This document shows, in pieces, positions 33,921 to 45,362 of a stretch of DNA of 64,000 bases. This DNA is from Cepaea nemoralis (Eukaryota; Mollusca; Gastropoda; Stylommatophora; Helicidae). The notes beneath the pieces are model-generated. The model was not told the DNA's origin, ran no database searches, and saw only the letters and a list, made by a program, of their open reading frames with translations. The DNA lies in NCBI GenBank assembly GCA_014155875.1, contig JACEFZ010002119.1:244001-308000 (forward strand), in the 5' to 3' direction. The position numbers and the translations under genes were made by a program. Positions within the stretch are counted from its first letter, which is position 1. Each line of letters opens with the position of its first letter.

Positions 33921-34306
33921 GCTAATGTTTGGTTTGATTTTGCAGTTGAAGTTTTCTACGGGATATCGTTTTTAGGATGAGACACATGAGGATATGATCA
34001 GGTCGTGATTCACGAAACACACACTGAATGGGTGGGTTCAAGCCTAGGTTGACCATGTTTCCTCTACAGGCTTGGCCTATTTCATTGTCCACAAACCCTA
34101 TACCTGTTCCACACCAAACCTCCGTTTTCTTCTCTTAAGACAGGCATATTTGTGATTTACTAGGCAATTTTACTTTCAATAGTTTGACATTGCTTTCTTA
34201 ACGAGAAGTCAACGTTTAAGTCCAACTCGCCGATGTATGAAATGAACCCACTACCCGCCGTCAACGCACAGAAAGCAACTCTTACCCAGCCGGGCTTATG
34301 AATGAC

Positions 34307-34376
<70 letters not shown>

Positions 34377-34880
34377 GGTGTAAGTGTTATATTCCGATGG
34401 AAAGACAATATTTGGCGCTAGTTAATGTTATTCACACAAGAGCGTTGGCAATGCCGTTAACAAACATGTCCAGACAGAAGGAAGTGCGGCCACATGCTCA
34501 AACATGGAGGCCTGAGATGTGAACGCATTTCTGAAAGTTACGGGGCAATTTATAAAATGCGGTGTGTCCTTTGCAGGACATTGCCATCAATCCCAGATCG
34601 ATTTTCCATAAAATGGTTTTACGATCAGCTGTTTACAATTTCTTTCTGAACGAGACATAAATATATTAGTTCAACTGACCGGTTTGTAGAGTGAGCTCAC
34701 TATCCGCCTTCAGCGTACAGAACAGTTTAGCGTAAAGTCTTAAACCTCTAGGCCATGCTGAACTCTAAGGGTGCAATACCAACTGACATTCATAGCTTTC
34801 CCAATTACAAGTGTCTCTTGACTTCAGAGGTTCTTGCAATGTACGTCCACAGGTCAAGGACTAGAGGTCAACATTTTTGT
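33921..34880. other. SINE-like tRNA heads and AAT microsatellite, no gene
   Basis: 34040-34060 has a box-B-like GGGTTCAAGCC. 34180-34300 (minus) and 34625-34755 (minus) resemble SINE-2: box-A-like TGGCCTAGAGGTTTAAG and a body word CTCGTTAAGAAAGCAATG or CTCGTTCAGAAAGAAATTG. 34309-34373 is an AAT repeat. These are old, partial copies without clear ends. Confidence 0.45.
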
Positions 34881-34975
34881 TCAACTGTTGGAGTTGAACC
34901 CTATACATCAGCGACAGCACACCGGATGTTTAAGAAAGCGTGTTCTTATCCATTAGGCCATGCTGTAGAGGTGAA
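34881..34975 (-). mobile_element. tRNA-like SINE head
   Basis: In minus sense: TGGCCTAATGGATAAG (box A, as in arginine tRNAs) and GGGTTCAACTCC (exact box B consensus) at a tRNA-like spacing. The acceptor stem does not pair well, so it is a SINE head or tRNA pseudogene rather than a tRNA gene. Confidence 0.55.
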
Positions 34976-35590
34976 TCTATAAACAGGCCACGAGGACCAG
35001 GACACAAATGTCACGCTGGGCTGCTAATATCAAAAAGCTTCAGACGTGATAGTTCTTCACAGGCTGTCATTAATCAGATGCATCTTTCGTTTACGTCAAC
35101 GGAAATTGTTTCTAACATGACTGGGAAACACTGCCGCCATCAACAAAGGCACACGAGTAATTGTTATTTATGGAATCAAGATATGACATATAGGTGAAAA
35201 CGACAGCCAGCTGTCTGTATTGTCAGCACGGTGTCAAGTGACAAAGAATACCTGAATGGGTTATGGTACACTGGATTTATTTTAACAGCATTTCTGATGG
35301 AACATGTTAAAATTCAAGAAACATAAATATTGAGATGGGAAAAAGATAAATCATTGCGCATACCTGATCCATGCAAGTCGTGGTATGTAGTGGTAAGCAC
35401 GCTTGTCTGCCAGCCCTTTGGTCATGTGTTTGAAACGCCATAGAGACTCCCAGTTCAACCCAGCCTAAATTGTCCTAGGAAGGAAATGTGGCCGTGATAC
35501 TCACTACATCACCCAACAAGTACAGATTGGTCTATGGATATATCTTTCAAGTAATGAAATAATAAGGCCTGTCGTGTGCATTAACTAAAT
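34976..35590 (+). other. Unassigned DNA with one more tRNA-like head
   Basis: At 35375-35440 TGTAGTGGTAAGCACGC (box A) and GTGTTTGAAACGCC (poor box B) suggest a plus-strand SINE. The rest has no motif I recognise. Confidence 0.4.
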
Positions 35591-36041
35591 ATAATAATAA
35601 TCATCATCAAGTGCCCTGAGAGCTATCTTAGGCGTTCATGTCTCTCCACAGATCTCGGTCTTTGGTGTTCTGGGTCACTCTGCTGCTGATATATTCCTCC
35701 ATGCCACCGTCTCAGGCCACCCAACAACATTTCTCTTGGTCTGTTTCTGCCTCTCTTCCGCTTAATAATTCCAGTTGTCACACGGTGTTCTCCAATGCCC
35801 TTCTTCTCATCACATGACCAAAGACAGCTGTTTGTCTCTTTCTTAATGCTGTATGTAATGTTCTAGTTTTATTAGTCTCTTTCATACAATCAATGGTAGC
35901 TACTCTGGAAATCCAATGAATTCTCAAAGTTAGTCTCAGGAACCACATCTCTGATGCTTCCAAGTTCTTCCTAATTTGTTCATTTACATTCCAAGATTCA
36001 CTGCCATACAGCAGAACTGGTTCTATATAGCATTTCAGCAC
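35591..36041 (-). pseudogene. RTE-like LINE 3' end (minus)
   Basis: Reads PVLLYGSESWNVNEQIRKN, MWFLRLTLRIHWISRVATI, LHTALRKRQTAVFGHVMRR on the minus strand, typical of the region after the RT palm in RTE/BovB-like proteins. The 3' end has a TGATGATGATTATTATT-type tail at 35590-35610. 5' truncated. Confidence 0.75.
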
Positions 36042-36117
36042 TTACATTAAATGATAGTGACTTATTGCATGAGATACTCTTCCGTGTCTTAAATGCGATT
36101 TTAGCTTGATATTATAA

Positions 36118-36495
36118 ATGCCCCTAGGTATTTACAACATGAGCGCCTCCGCCAGCTGGTTCCTAAGACGAGTTCCTTGGACTGCTAGAGTAACTAATGA
36201 CAATTGCATGAAAGAGGCTAATGAAACTAGAGCACTGAATACAACATTAAGAAAGAAACAAACATCTTTTTTTCTTTCATGTGATGAAAAGAGAGGCATT
36301 GGAGAACATCGTGACGACTGGAAAAACCGAGGGGAAGAGAGGCAGAGGCCGACCAAGAGAAATGATGCTGGATGGATTGAGACAGTGGAATAGAGGAATA
36401 CCATCATTAGCATTGACAGAGAACACCAAAAGATCTAAATCTGTGGATAGACAATAGCGCCTACGCCAGCTGGCAGGGCACTTGATGATCATCAT
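36118..36495 (+). pseudogene. RTE-like LINE 3' end (plus)
   Basis: Plus-strand relative of 35591-36041: SWFLRRVPWTARVTNDNCM, RALNTTLRKKQTSFF, then GEERQRPTKRNDAGWIE in a shifted frame, ending in GCACTTGATGATCATCAT. Together with the minus copy it forms two 3' ends pointing away from each other. Confidence 0.7.
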
Positions 36496-36499
36496 CCAA

Positions 36500-36792
36500 C
36501 GTAGCCAACAACTATGGTATATGGACCGAATTCATGCACATCTATTTTTAAAACGCAATAAAGTAAGTAGAGTTCAGGGCCCTTCCTCATGCTATGAAGC
36601 GTGTGGGTAGATGGTGCTAATCCCATATTTTAGACTCATCGCCAATGGATGGGTGATGTTGTCATTATAACACCGGTAGACGTGAAATACACCTATGTTG
36701 ATTTTATGTTTAGAGCTCAAGGTTTAGCAGGACCAGAGCTTGGATGACCGCCTCTGCTGGTGGCCAAGACTAGACCAAAGCGCAGATGAATG
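36500..36792. other. No feature recognised
   Basis: Short unassigned stretch between LINE ends and the inverted repeat. Confidence 0.5.
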
Positions 36793-37475
36793 CATTTTCA
36801 TCTTAGTCAAAAGGCTGACAAGCGATATTATTATACATAAGGTACAATTAATGTACCAGCCAAATATTTATTTAAGCAAAGGACTGTCACTCCAACATAC
36901 TGTGTCAAAAAGGGTGTTATACATATTTTAGATCAGACAAAGAAATAAAATGTTATAAATTACTTCTGGAATAAAATCCACTTTCGATAGTCTCAAATGG
37001 TAACAGAAAATCTGACATGATGTAGCTTATTCAAAAATCAATCTTTGTTTTATATTTTATCAAAACTAAATAATTAGTTTTAGACACCTAAATCAAAGTG
37101 ACGGTTTCAATCAATTTGCGAAAAGACCAAACATGTAATATTATTTCCCCTGTTGGTATAACAATTCATCTATACTTGCAAATACCCATATTTAGGCTGG
37201 TTCGATTGGGTAACCAGATCAATGGGGAAAAAAACATCAGAAATATCCGCCTCAAAGCATACTCCAACAGATCTTCTGACAACCTTTGAGACTGTCGCAA
37301 CTGTATGTTATTCGAGAAGTAATTTATAACAACATTTTATTTCTTAGTCTGGCCTGTAATATTTTAACTTACACATTTTTGATTGAGTATGCTCAGTATA
37401 GTTGCTTTTCCTAAATAAATATTTGGCTGATACATAAATTGTACCTTATGTACCTTTTGACCAAGATGAAGGTGC
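36793..37475. repeat. Long imperfect inverted repeat
   Basis: The left arm (36793 to about 37020) and right arm (about 37265-37475) are complements with gaps. Shared words include ACATAAGGTACAATTAATGT, CAGCCAAATATTTATTTA, AAGAAATAAAATGTT, ATAAATTACTTCT and AGTCTCAAA. The loop is about 250 bp and has no coding motif. It could be a fold-back element or the ends of a small DNA transposon. Confidence 0.65.
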
Positions 37476-38240
37476 TCCTTAACTGAAAGTTCAGAAAGAT
37501 GGTTGACGGCGATTGCTGAACTATCTGGTTTTGCCTTATGCAGTAATATGAGTGAAATCGCTGGGTTTTCTAGTGACTGCCGCTCCCATCGACGATGAAC
37601 TGTAATGTTAGTGGCGGACGGTTGAGTTGAGATTCTGGCAGCGGTCATGTAAGCCGGTGCGTGTTGTCTGTTTGTCGGGACTGTAGTCTGTACATCTTTG
37701 CACATGTGACAGTGAAGAGCATTTTGAGATATTCACTGGCCCAGAAACTGTGCATTATGGGATGATTATTTGCTGTGACGTTGGAACCGCGACTAACTAA
37801 CTAACTAATTAACATCTCGTCGATACCTTGGAGTTTATGCACTGTGTTGAGATTACCCTCGTTATCTATGGGAGGAATAAGAGCAATTATGGGGAACTAT
37901 GTGTGCAATGACGGTGATTCTTTACTACAGCGAATCCAAATCACATTCCTTTTTATTATAATTATTTTCCACATGTGATCGTTCATCATCTTCAAGTTAC
38001 TCTTCTTCTTATCCTCCTTTGGATTGGTCGAAACTTTCTGCTAAGCACATGCAACATATTAAAGATTGCGCCCTTAACTTCCGGAAATCTATTCACACCT
38101 CGAGCGTCAATGTTTGAGCAATCCGTCACAAATCCCTCTGTCTTGAAATGCTTAATAACAGCATTGTCAACGCTTTTGTGTGAAGTATTTTAAATAGAAC
38201 CCAATTTTGTCTTTCCGTCGGAATGTAACCATCAAGCTAC
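37476..38240. other. No gene recognised
   Basis: Unassigned. It holds a short CTAA run (37793-37808) like the tail of the LINE at 57334 and some A/T-rich words, but no motif. Confidence 0.5.

Positions 38241-38286
<46 letters not shown>
38241..38286 (+). repeat. (TTA)n microsatellite at the PLE-4 3' end
   Basis: About 46 bp of TTA repeat that runs directly into the PLE-4 terminus, TGAATAACAAAGAC. Confidence 0.95.
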
Positions 38287-38287
<1 letters not shown>

Positions 38288-39169
38288 TGAATAACAAAGA
38301 CACAAACAATAGATTGCACTATTTATTACCTGGCATATTTCGCTGCATCTCGTCAGGTACATACTGCAGAATTCACACAACATAAAGTAAATAACTAGAT
38401 AAATCCTTCAATCTGAAATATACACATGTTCACACAGTAATGTCAATTGTCTACCACGGTAATTTTAAGCTGACTAACATGTCTTTCTGTTTGCACAAAT
38501 CTGGCTTGCATTGATTGATCATTTTTGCTTCTGCAAACTTTAACAAGCGAGTATTTTGTGTGTTAAACAACACGCGAAAGGCAATGTCTCTGTCAATCAC
38601 ATGGCCGCTTTCGAGAACATGCCTAGCAATTGATGACACGGGCAAGTGTCCGGTGTGTCGGCCCCGCTAGGCTCGCATCGCCTGAGTGTCGTATCTTGTC
38701 GACCCATTGAGTTATATATTCTGACACTCTTTTGTTCAGCTGTCGCTCTGTTCTGCCGATGTAGGAAGCCTGGCACCTACATGTGAATTGGTAAATACAA
38801 TTGTTTTTGGCGTACAGAGGAACAGGCTCTTTTACTGCTGGTGTGGCAATCGGTGTGGTTCTATACCTAATGACTGGAGTTGCAGCATATAATGTTCGGC
38901 CTACTGCTGTAGTGAGCCGGTCTTGTAGACGTTGCATTACGTTATCCCCTCGAAAGGTTAGCTGGATGAATACATTGAGTTTAGGGACCGTAGTTTCGTC
39001 TGGTTTTGGTTTGGGCGGTTGGCAGTGGCGCTTTATAAATCCTGTGGAGTACACATTCAGGTGTAAGACATTCTTCAGAGTTTCAAATTCCTTTGTCGGT
39101 GTGTCCTGGGTGCATATCTTTCTAGCACTGTCAAACAAGGTCCATACTAAGTCCCGTTTGTACTGGACA
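38287..39169 (-). pseudogene. PLE-4: 5'-truncated PLE, GIY-YIG end
   Basis: Minus-strand PLE 3' portion, more diverged than the others. It starts at VQYKRDLVWTLFDSARKI, continues through YSTGFIKRHC, IQLTFRGDNVMQRLQDRLT, the GIY-YIG segment CIYQFTCRCQASYIGRTERQ, RVSEYITQWVDKI, a frame break near 38640, and ARHVLESGHVIDRDIAF. The 3' UTR runs to 38287. No RT catalytic motif remains. No target duplication is evident. Confidence 0.85.
38316..38360 (-). ncRNA. Hammerhead-ribozyme-like motif in PLE-4
   Basis: The core boxes CTGACGA and GAAA are intact although this is the most diverged PLE. The cleavage triplet is ATA instead of ATC; both obey the NUH rule, and the following GTGC still pairs with GTAC. 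Confidence 0.68.
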
Positions 39170-39175
39170 ACAACA

Positions 39176-40660
39176 ATTGTTGGACATTGCAGCAACAGAA
39201 AGTGCAGAGAAAGGACTCTCCTTGAGTATCAGGAGGACCGTAACAATGGTGATATCTAGGGAAATGATGACACCAGATGTGAAATTGAAATAGAAGAGAA
39301 AATACTTAACCAAATGGACAGTTATAAAATACCTAGGGGCATTTGTAACATGAAATGGAATATACACATCAGAAATTAAGAGCAAAATAGGGCAAGCAAA
39401 AGCCTCATTTAAGAAAGTAAAGAGTATCGTAAGCAGTATTTTTTAATTTTTTTTTTTGCATATCCCTTACAGACTCGTAGAGTGGGCAAAAGAACAGGAA
39501 ATGATTGTAGGAAACACCTGGTTTTCAGCAATACCCTAGAAGATTATGGACATGAAGGATTCCTGATAGCAGGATCAGAAACCAGATTGACTACATTCTG
39601 ATTAGCAGAAGTTTAGAAACGCACTAACAATAGCAAAAACAGTTCCCAGTGCTGATTGTTTTAGTGACCACAGACTACCTACAGGAACACTGAGGCATAA
39701 AGTTGAAGAAAGTCAAGTATATAACAGGAAACACTAAATATGATTTGTGTACATTGAGTAATGACAAGGAAATAACAAAACAAATTCAACATAGAAGTGC
39801 AGAACAGATTTGATATATTGTCTGATCTAGAGATATTATTCCAGGATGTGGATGATCAATGGGAAATGTTGAAGAATTCAATCAGTTTGGCTGCAGAAAC
39901 AACTATTCCAGAATTAAAGAAGGCGGGTCGTAAGAAATGGATGACAGAAGAAATTTTACACCTAATGGAAACAAGAAGACTCAACAAAAATAATCCTGCC
40001 AAATATGAAGAAATTCACAGACAAGTCAGAGTATGATGTAAGGAGGCAAAAGAAGCATGACTTGAGGAAAAGTGCTTAGACATTGAAAAACAACACAACA
40101 GTCAAAATACCAAATTAGTGCACAAAGAATTCAGGAATCTTACTAATAAAAGAACAAGTACATCAACAGGCTGTCTAAAAACTAAAGATGGCAAAATCAT
40201 AATAGAAAAAAGATTAGACTCTACATGTATGGACAGATTATATGAAAAACCTTTATAATGATAACAGAGAGGAACAGTATGATATTAGATTTAATAATGA
40301 AGGGCCGCCAATTTTGAAGATGGAGGTTCGAAATGTTCTTAAACATATGAAAGCTGGCAAGCCCCCGGTGCAGATAACATCACAACAGAAATGATTAAAG
40401 CTTTAGAAGAATTTGGACTAGATCAAGTCACCAGACTGCTGAACACATTATATGATACTGGAGATATACCTTCTAAATTATGTAACTCTGTATTTATTGC
40501 AATGCCAAAGAAATCAGGAACCTTGGAATGTGATCAACATAGAACAATTAGTATAATGAGCCATATCATAAAGATTTTGCTACGAATTATCATGCAAAGA
40601 GTAAGGAAGAAAATACAACCTTAAATAGGGGAAGAACAATGCGGATTTGTAGAAGAAAAG
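39176..40660 (+). pseudogene. RTE-like relics, two rearranged plus-strand pieces
   Basis: 39200-39450 is a C-terminal RT piece (words like TPDVKLKIEEKILNQMDSY, a YLGAFVT-like frame, IGQAKASFKKVKSIVS). 39465-40660 is an earlier part: VGNTWFSA region, RNQIDYILI-like frame, LSDLEILFQDVDDQWEML, AGRKKWMTEEILHLMETRR, KTKDGKIIIEK, then the RT start ITTEMIKALEEFGLDQVTRL, DTGDIPSKLCNSVFIAMPK and IKILLRIIMQRVRKKIQP with a stop. It is a diverged relative of RTE-2 and shows the sequence expected beyond the point where hAT cuts RTE-2. Confidence 0.78.
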
Positions 40661-42295
40661 GGTAAGTAAATGCTGTGTATTGTGACAACACCGGCCTGGT
40701 TCTCGGTGGTTGCCGATATATTTTAATTTTGGTTCGTGATTACCTTCTGTCTTCCCTTTTACTAGATCGTCCCCAGGACGGTTCACGGATGACACTACCC
40801 ATACGAAGACTGTTGCTACATGAAGACACCTAACTGACTATAAGAGAACAACCTTATAAAAGGCGAATTTAGAATCTTTATTGGAGATTCCGACTCGATC
40901 ACACAGATGAACAAACCTACAGACAGACATACAGTAATGAACAGTCAATTGGGTGATAGTAGTCTGCTTGGCATTCTCATCATCCCACATAGGTATGCCA
41001 GTGTAGTATCGAGTGTCAGTGTGTAGACCGAGGTGGTAAGACACATTCACCTGATCCTGTATGATGCCTCCTGGATCCTCGGAACTTGACCAAGTAAAGT
41101 TCAACAGCCACTAGCCACTTGGCTTTTAGCACCATCGAAAGTCACAGCACACAGCCACAGGTCCACCGCACCCAGCCACAGACCAACTGCAAACAGGCTC
41201 TCTGAAATCAGCCAAGCGTCAACAGCACACCGGCCACTGCAAACAGCAGCTGCCCACAGGATACAGCACCGGATACAGCACACCGCAAAGGGCACTCGCC
41301 CACAGGAACAGCAACCAGTAACAGTAAAGGGCACTCGCCCACAGGAACAGCAACCAGTAACAGTAAAGGGCACTCGCCCACAGCAACATCAACCCGTAAC
41401 AGTAAAGGGCACTCGCCCACAGCAACATCGAAAGGGTTCCTGTAAGCAAGAACAGGCCAGGTGTACACATCCATCACACCCTTGCACAATACACACTACA
41501 GCAATGTGCATCTACACTAATATCCTATTCATTGTGGTCAGTTCCTCCAGCTCAGGCCACAATAGTATTATGTCTGACTTTCCAGACATATCTCACCGAC
41601 TGGTTAAGTTACGACTCCTGGTAATCCTAACGTAAGTCAGTAGCTGGTCAGCCACAAGTCTCATACCTAATAGACAGTAGATATGATGACACAATCCCTA
41701 CCGTTTCATACCTAGTAGAATATAGATATGGTGACAGGGTCCATTCATGAGGATGGCAAAGTTCCATACCTCCTATAGAGATCATCAAGTGTTATGGTCT
41801 AGATCATCTTTCTTAATCACAATTTGTCTCATCAGAAAAGTAGATAAGCCTATCAGGATACCTCAGGTAAGTACTCTATGACACCTCCAAGGTTAATGGA
41901 AGATTCTCAAACTCCATTGATAACTAACCTGAAATACTGACTTAAAGACCAAACAACCAACAGAAGAGTTTCATGTTCATGTGTTTGTCTCTTCCCACCT
42001 TTCTTCCTCGGATAACTGGATTTCTGATATGTGTGGGTGTATGAATAAATAGGCACTCATCACCTGAATACATTCCTTTGGCTGCCTAGGACTTGTGTCG
42101 AATCAAACATCCCAAACAATCTGGTTCCGATGAAAGTATAGAGACAATAGAAAGATAGACCAGCATTACAAAGTATTCCCTTCTCATTAAAGGAACTGTA
42201 GAGTCACACAACACTGATGAAATATCCACGCGATACATGAATGGGCGTTTCCCCACCGCTATACTGGCCCACGGTTCAATCCCTAGTAGGTGTGA
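40661..42295. other. Unassigned 1.6 kb with a minisatellite
   Basis: No coding motif recognised. It includes the 39-bp minisatellite at 41287-41435 and a C/A-rich surround. CATACCTAATAGACAGTAGA and CATACCTAGTAGAATATAGA (about 41665-41725) are a short diverged direct repeat. 42268-42290 has GGTTCAATCCCTAGTAGG, a box-B-like word. Confidence 0.5.
41287..41435 (+). repeat. 39-bp minisatellite, about 3.8 units
   Basis: Units at 41287-41325, 41326-41364, 41365-41403 and a partial one from 41404. Each begins AAAGGGCACTCGCCC, so each can form a GGGC-ACTC-GCCC hairpin. The unit length is a multiple of three, so several frames stay open through it, which I regard as coincidence. Confidence 0.9.
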
Positions 42296-43053
42296 AGAGA
42301 ATTGCTTTCAAATGTTCATCAGTCAATCTCATTCGATGTGGTGACTTCACAGACTTCCTTTTTGAAAATGTTAGCTCACAAACATATGTTGTTCCAAACA
42401 ACGATGTCATACCAGCGGCAAATTACTTAAGTTTCGGAAACTCAACATCAGGTAAGCAGCGGTACTTCCTTCTCAATGAGCTCCAACTGTAATTCAACTG
42501 GCACACCATTAAGGTTACAATCAAACGGATTCTGGAACAGAAGGATGTCACTCTCAAATCTGTCAAGATCTGAAAATCTCTCCAAACTCTTTGAAACAAT
42601 GATAATGAGAAAGGTTTTCTCCTTCCAGTTGTGCTTCCAACAATGACAGCTTTCTTCGAAATCCGTTGATGGTTCTGTAGAGATCACTGACGAGGTAATC
42701 CTTTTCCTGAAGTTCCAAGTTCAGTTCATTCATATCGACCAAAATTGACAACTTTGACAGCCAGGTAAGATCTGACAGCTGTGAATCAGCTTTATCTTTT
42801 TCAGTGAGGAAAACATCTATTTCGTTTCGGAGCTTGTAAAAACGAAGTAGGACTTTATCGCAGCTGAGCCACCTGACTGATATGTGATAAGGCAAGTCAC
42901 AGAATTCAGAATCAATTTCTTCAAGAAAAGCCTAGAACTGACGGTGAATGAGTGCATGTTCCCCAATGAAGTTCACAGCAGAAACTACTGGTTTCAGTAC
43001 ACAAGAAATATCTAAATCTTTCCCACAGAGTACTTGCTGATGTAAGATGCAGT

Positions 43054-43375
43054 TTAGTTTAGTTTAGTTTAGTCGTTGCATCAACATCACGGCACACGGT
43101 TTAACCAATAAATGCTCCGTTTTTCTCCTAACTCAAACCTGAGTCTGGAGAAACTCAGTTCAATGCACGAACTCCGTTGCATCGGCGAGGTTCCTGAAAT
43201 ACTTTGGGTAGATTTTTAATTCGAAATTGTGCCCGGGCAGCGCCGTTATACTACTCTTTTTCGATTTCCAACTGCCAAGGGAGTTTTAAATAAATCACGG
43301 TCCTCACCGGGGCCTGAACCCGGGACCTACAGCACTTGAGGCGGACACCATACCTCAAGACCAATCAGCTCCCCT
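43054..43375 (-). mobile_element. tRNA-derived SINE (family 1) in hAT-E with both target repeats
   Basis: Flanked by GTAAGATGCAGT (43042-43053) and GTACGATGCAGT (43376-43387), one mismatch, a clear target duplication. It has an internal deletion of about 90 bp relative to the copies in A and C. Its box B reads GGTTCAGGCCCC. Confidence 0.82.
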
Positions 43376-43432
43376 GTACGATGCAGTGTATGAACAGAGC
43401 GCCCGGAATTTGCAAATCTTCCCACTTCTGAC

Positions 43433-44085
43433 ACCACTTTAATCCTAGCCTGTCAGCAACCGATGCGTCAGGCATTACAGGATCAACTTCTCCCGTACCA
43501 CACAAAAATATTGCAAGTCGTACGAGAGGTATGGATGATGCATTTTATTGTCACTGGCTCTTTAACAATAGATTACTGCACAAAAACGGTCGCTATTAAA
43601 TCACATATAAAGACACAGAATTCCCCATCCAGTCATATCCTATCCCTACAGCTAACTCTAACTGTGACTACAGCTAACTAATACTTGGCTAAGGAAACGC
43701 GCATCGACACTAATCGATGCGCTCACTATGAAAGTCAGTCCCCGTCTGACTATTCTACTCGCGTGGCTACACAGCCCGCGGAAGGACCTTGGGCGTCCTT
43801 CGGCTTTTTGCGTGCTGCAACACTCAGCACGCTTAGAGTAGCCGTTTACTCTTGAGTGGGATTCCACTTCTCCGCGGCTATCACGTAGGCATGATTCTGC
43901 CGTGATCAGAGTGCTTACTCTCTGTGGTTGACACCTCCGTGTCTCATGGGAGAACTAGTTAATAGTTCCCCTCCCTATCACCTACCCTGCCCTCATGTAG
44001 GGGCACTGAGTTACCTCTATTCTACTTGAGGTAGTCCACTCCTTCAGGGTGGTCTTCTATACTTCAGTCTTTGACAACTAGGGGT
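43433..44085 (+). other. Unidentified insert replacing part of hAT-E; TATA-like word and hairpins
   Basis: Starts near TGACACCACTTTAATCC and ends near CTTTGACA. It has CACATATAAAGACAC at about 43600, and about 90 bp later a run of short hairpins. A solo LTR (U3, TATA, R/U5) is one possible reading, but no target duplication is visible because the neighbouring hAT sequence is also deleted. No protein motif in any frame. Confidence 0.45.
43699..44052 (+). repeat. Array of about 14 consecutive short hairpins
   Basis: Perfect or near-perfect stems follow one another with little spacing. Examples: GCGCATCGA/TCGATGCGC (43699-43722), AGTCAG/CTGACT (43733-43751), GAAGGAC/GTCCTTC (43781-43801), GCGTGCTG/CAGCACGC (43810-43832), AGAGTA/TACTCT (43835-43852), AGAGT/ACTCT (43908-43921), GACAC/GTGTC (43930-43943), GAACTA/TAGTTC (43952-43968), TACCTC/GAGGTA (44012-44033). 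The stems differ in sequence, so it is not a tandem repeat. Confidence 0.75.
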
Positions 44086-45362
44086 CACTGGTGAAGCTAC
44101 AGCTCATCAAAGGTACATATACAGCTTATAGGTACCTTTGTGTAACCGCACAGAGATGATAGAGATAATAGCACAACGCCGACTGTTCATAGGCCGTAGA
44201 AGAAGAGAGGAATAAGAAGACAAAGACAATCTCATTCTATCTCTACGGCTAACAAGAAAAAACAACGATTTAGAGATGTCAGAAGAAATTCACGTCAGTG
44301 TACAGGGAATCAGAATAATGTAATTGTAAAGATACAACAACATCTGATTAATAATGCCAATGCCCTAATATATATAATTCATGATTAGATGCAATGACAA
44401 AATAGGCATCCCCATGAATAAACAAAAACATGATCATCCTTCACAGTTTCATTGATATTCCATCACAGCTTGGGCAGTTATCCAACACAGTACCAGTGAT
44501 CTTCCATCACAGCATGGGTATTCATCCAACACAGTACCAGTGATCCTCATCACAGCATGGATAATCATCCAACACTGTAACTGTAGTCTGATACACAACA
44601 CCAGCAATTATCAGACAACAAGATGGAACAAAGGTCATTCATTCAGTAGCATGTCCTTTGCAGAACCTCGCTCCCATAATAACCTTCCGGAAAACCTCTC
44701 GATCATAAGCAAGATTTCCCGCTTCAGATACATCCATCTGGAGATCATCAGCCACATCCTGCACCCATCTTCTCTTTGGCCTTCCTCTTCCTATCTTCCC
44801 AGGCATATATCCCTACATTATTGTTCTCAGACACAGACATAGCTATTATATTCCTATATTCCTATTTAAACTATGAAGGTTCGTTCAAAACTCACCCCCA
44901 CAGCAGATAATCGTCAATCCACAATCAAGATCCACTTGGATCTTTTGGATCTTCACAGGGCCTGTCTACCCTCTCAACTGCGGTCTGGAAAAACAGTGGC
45001 TACGCTCGGCCGTGCCTGGGGCATGTTCGCCCATCTACTTGGTAGTGGCTCAGGGGTTTAAGTTCAAACCCTCTGCTGAAAATTATACATCAACATCTCT
45101 TCGGCCTAAGTTGGTCTCAAGGCCAAAGTGGCGGGAACATGGCTTTACTGGGCTGTTATAGGCACGCCAACACAACATCCCAGCATCCTATACATGTTTT
45201 ACCAGGGTATCATGGGATATGCTACTCCATACTCTTGTAGAGTCTCAGCAGGCGGCTACATTTGGTAATAGAATATATCTAATAATAAGGTTCGCAAAAT
45301 TTATAAATAGAGCCACCTAAATAAACAACCTAGTGCAGCTAGGATTTCTCCGCACGTGTGAA

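Larger units (their letters stand above)
42296..45362 (-). pseudogene. hAT copy E, left-truncated, with transposase relic
   Basis: It matches hAT-A from about 10460 onward; the left end and SINE-2 are missing. Minus-strand transposase words are LNGVPVELQLELIEKEVPLL, ELNLELQEKDYLVSDLYRTI and LPYHISVRWLSCDKVLLRF. SINE-1 lies at 43054-43375. Bases equivalent to hAT-A 11668-12545 are replaced by the insert at 43433-44085. The minisatellite, RTE-1 3' fragment (44630-44830) and right arm follow. The LTR element interrupts it at 45363, and the right end continues at 53925. Confidence 0.85.

Noticed and set aside
34160..34522. Poly-Asn and poly-Ile frames
   Set aside because: Translation of the AAT microsatellite.
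41101..41489. Cys-rich repetitive minus-strand frames
   Set aside because: Product of the 39-bp minisatellite, open in several frames at once.
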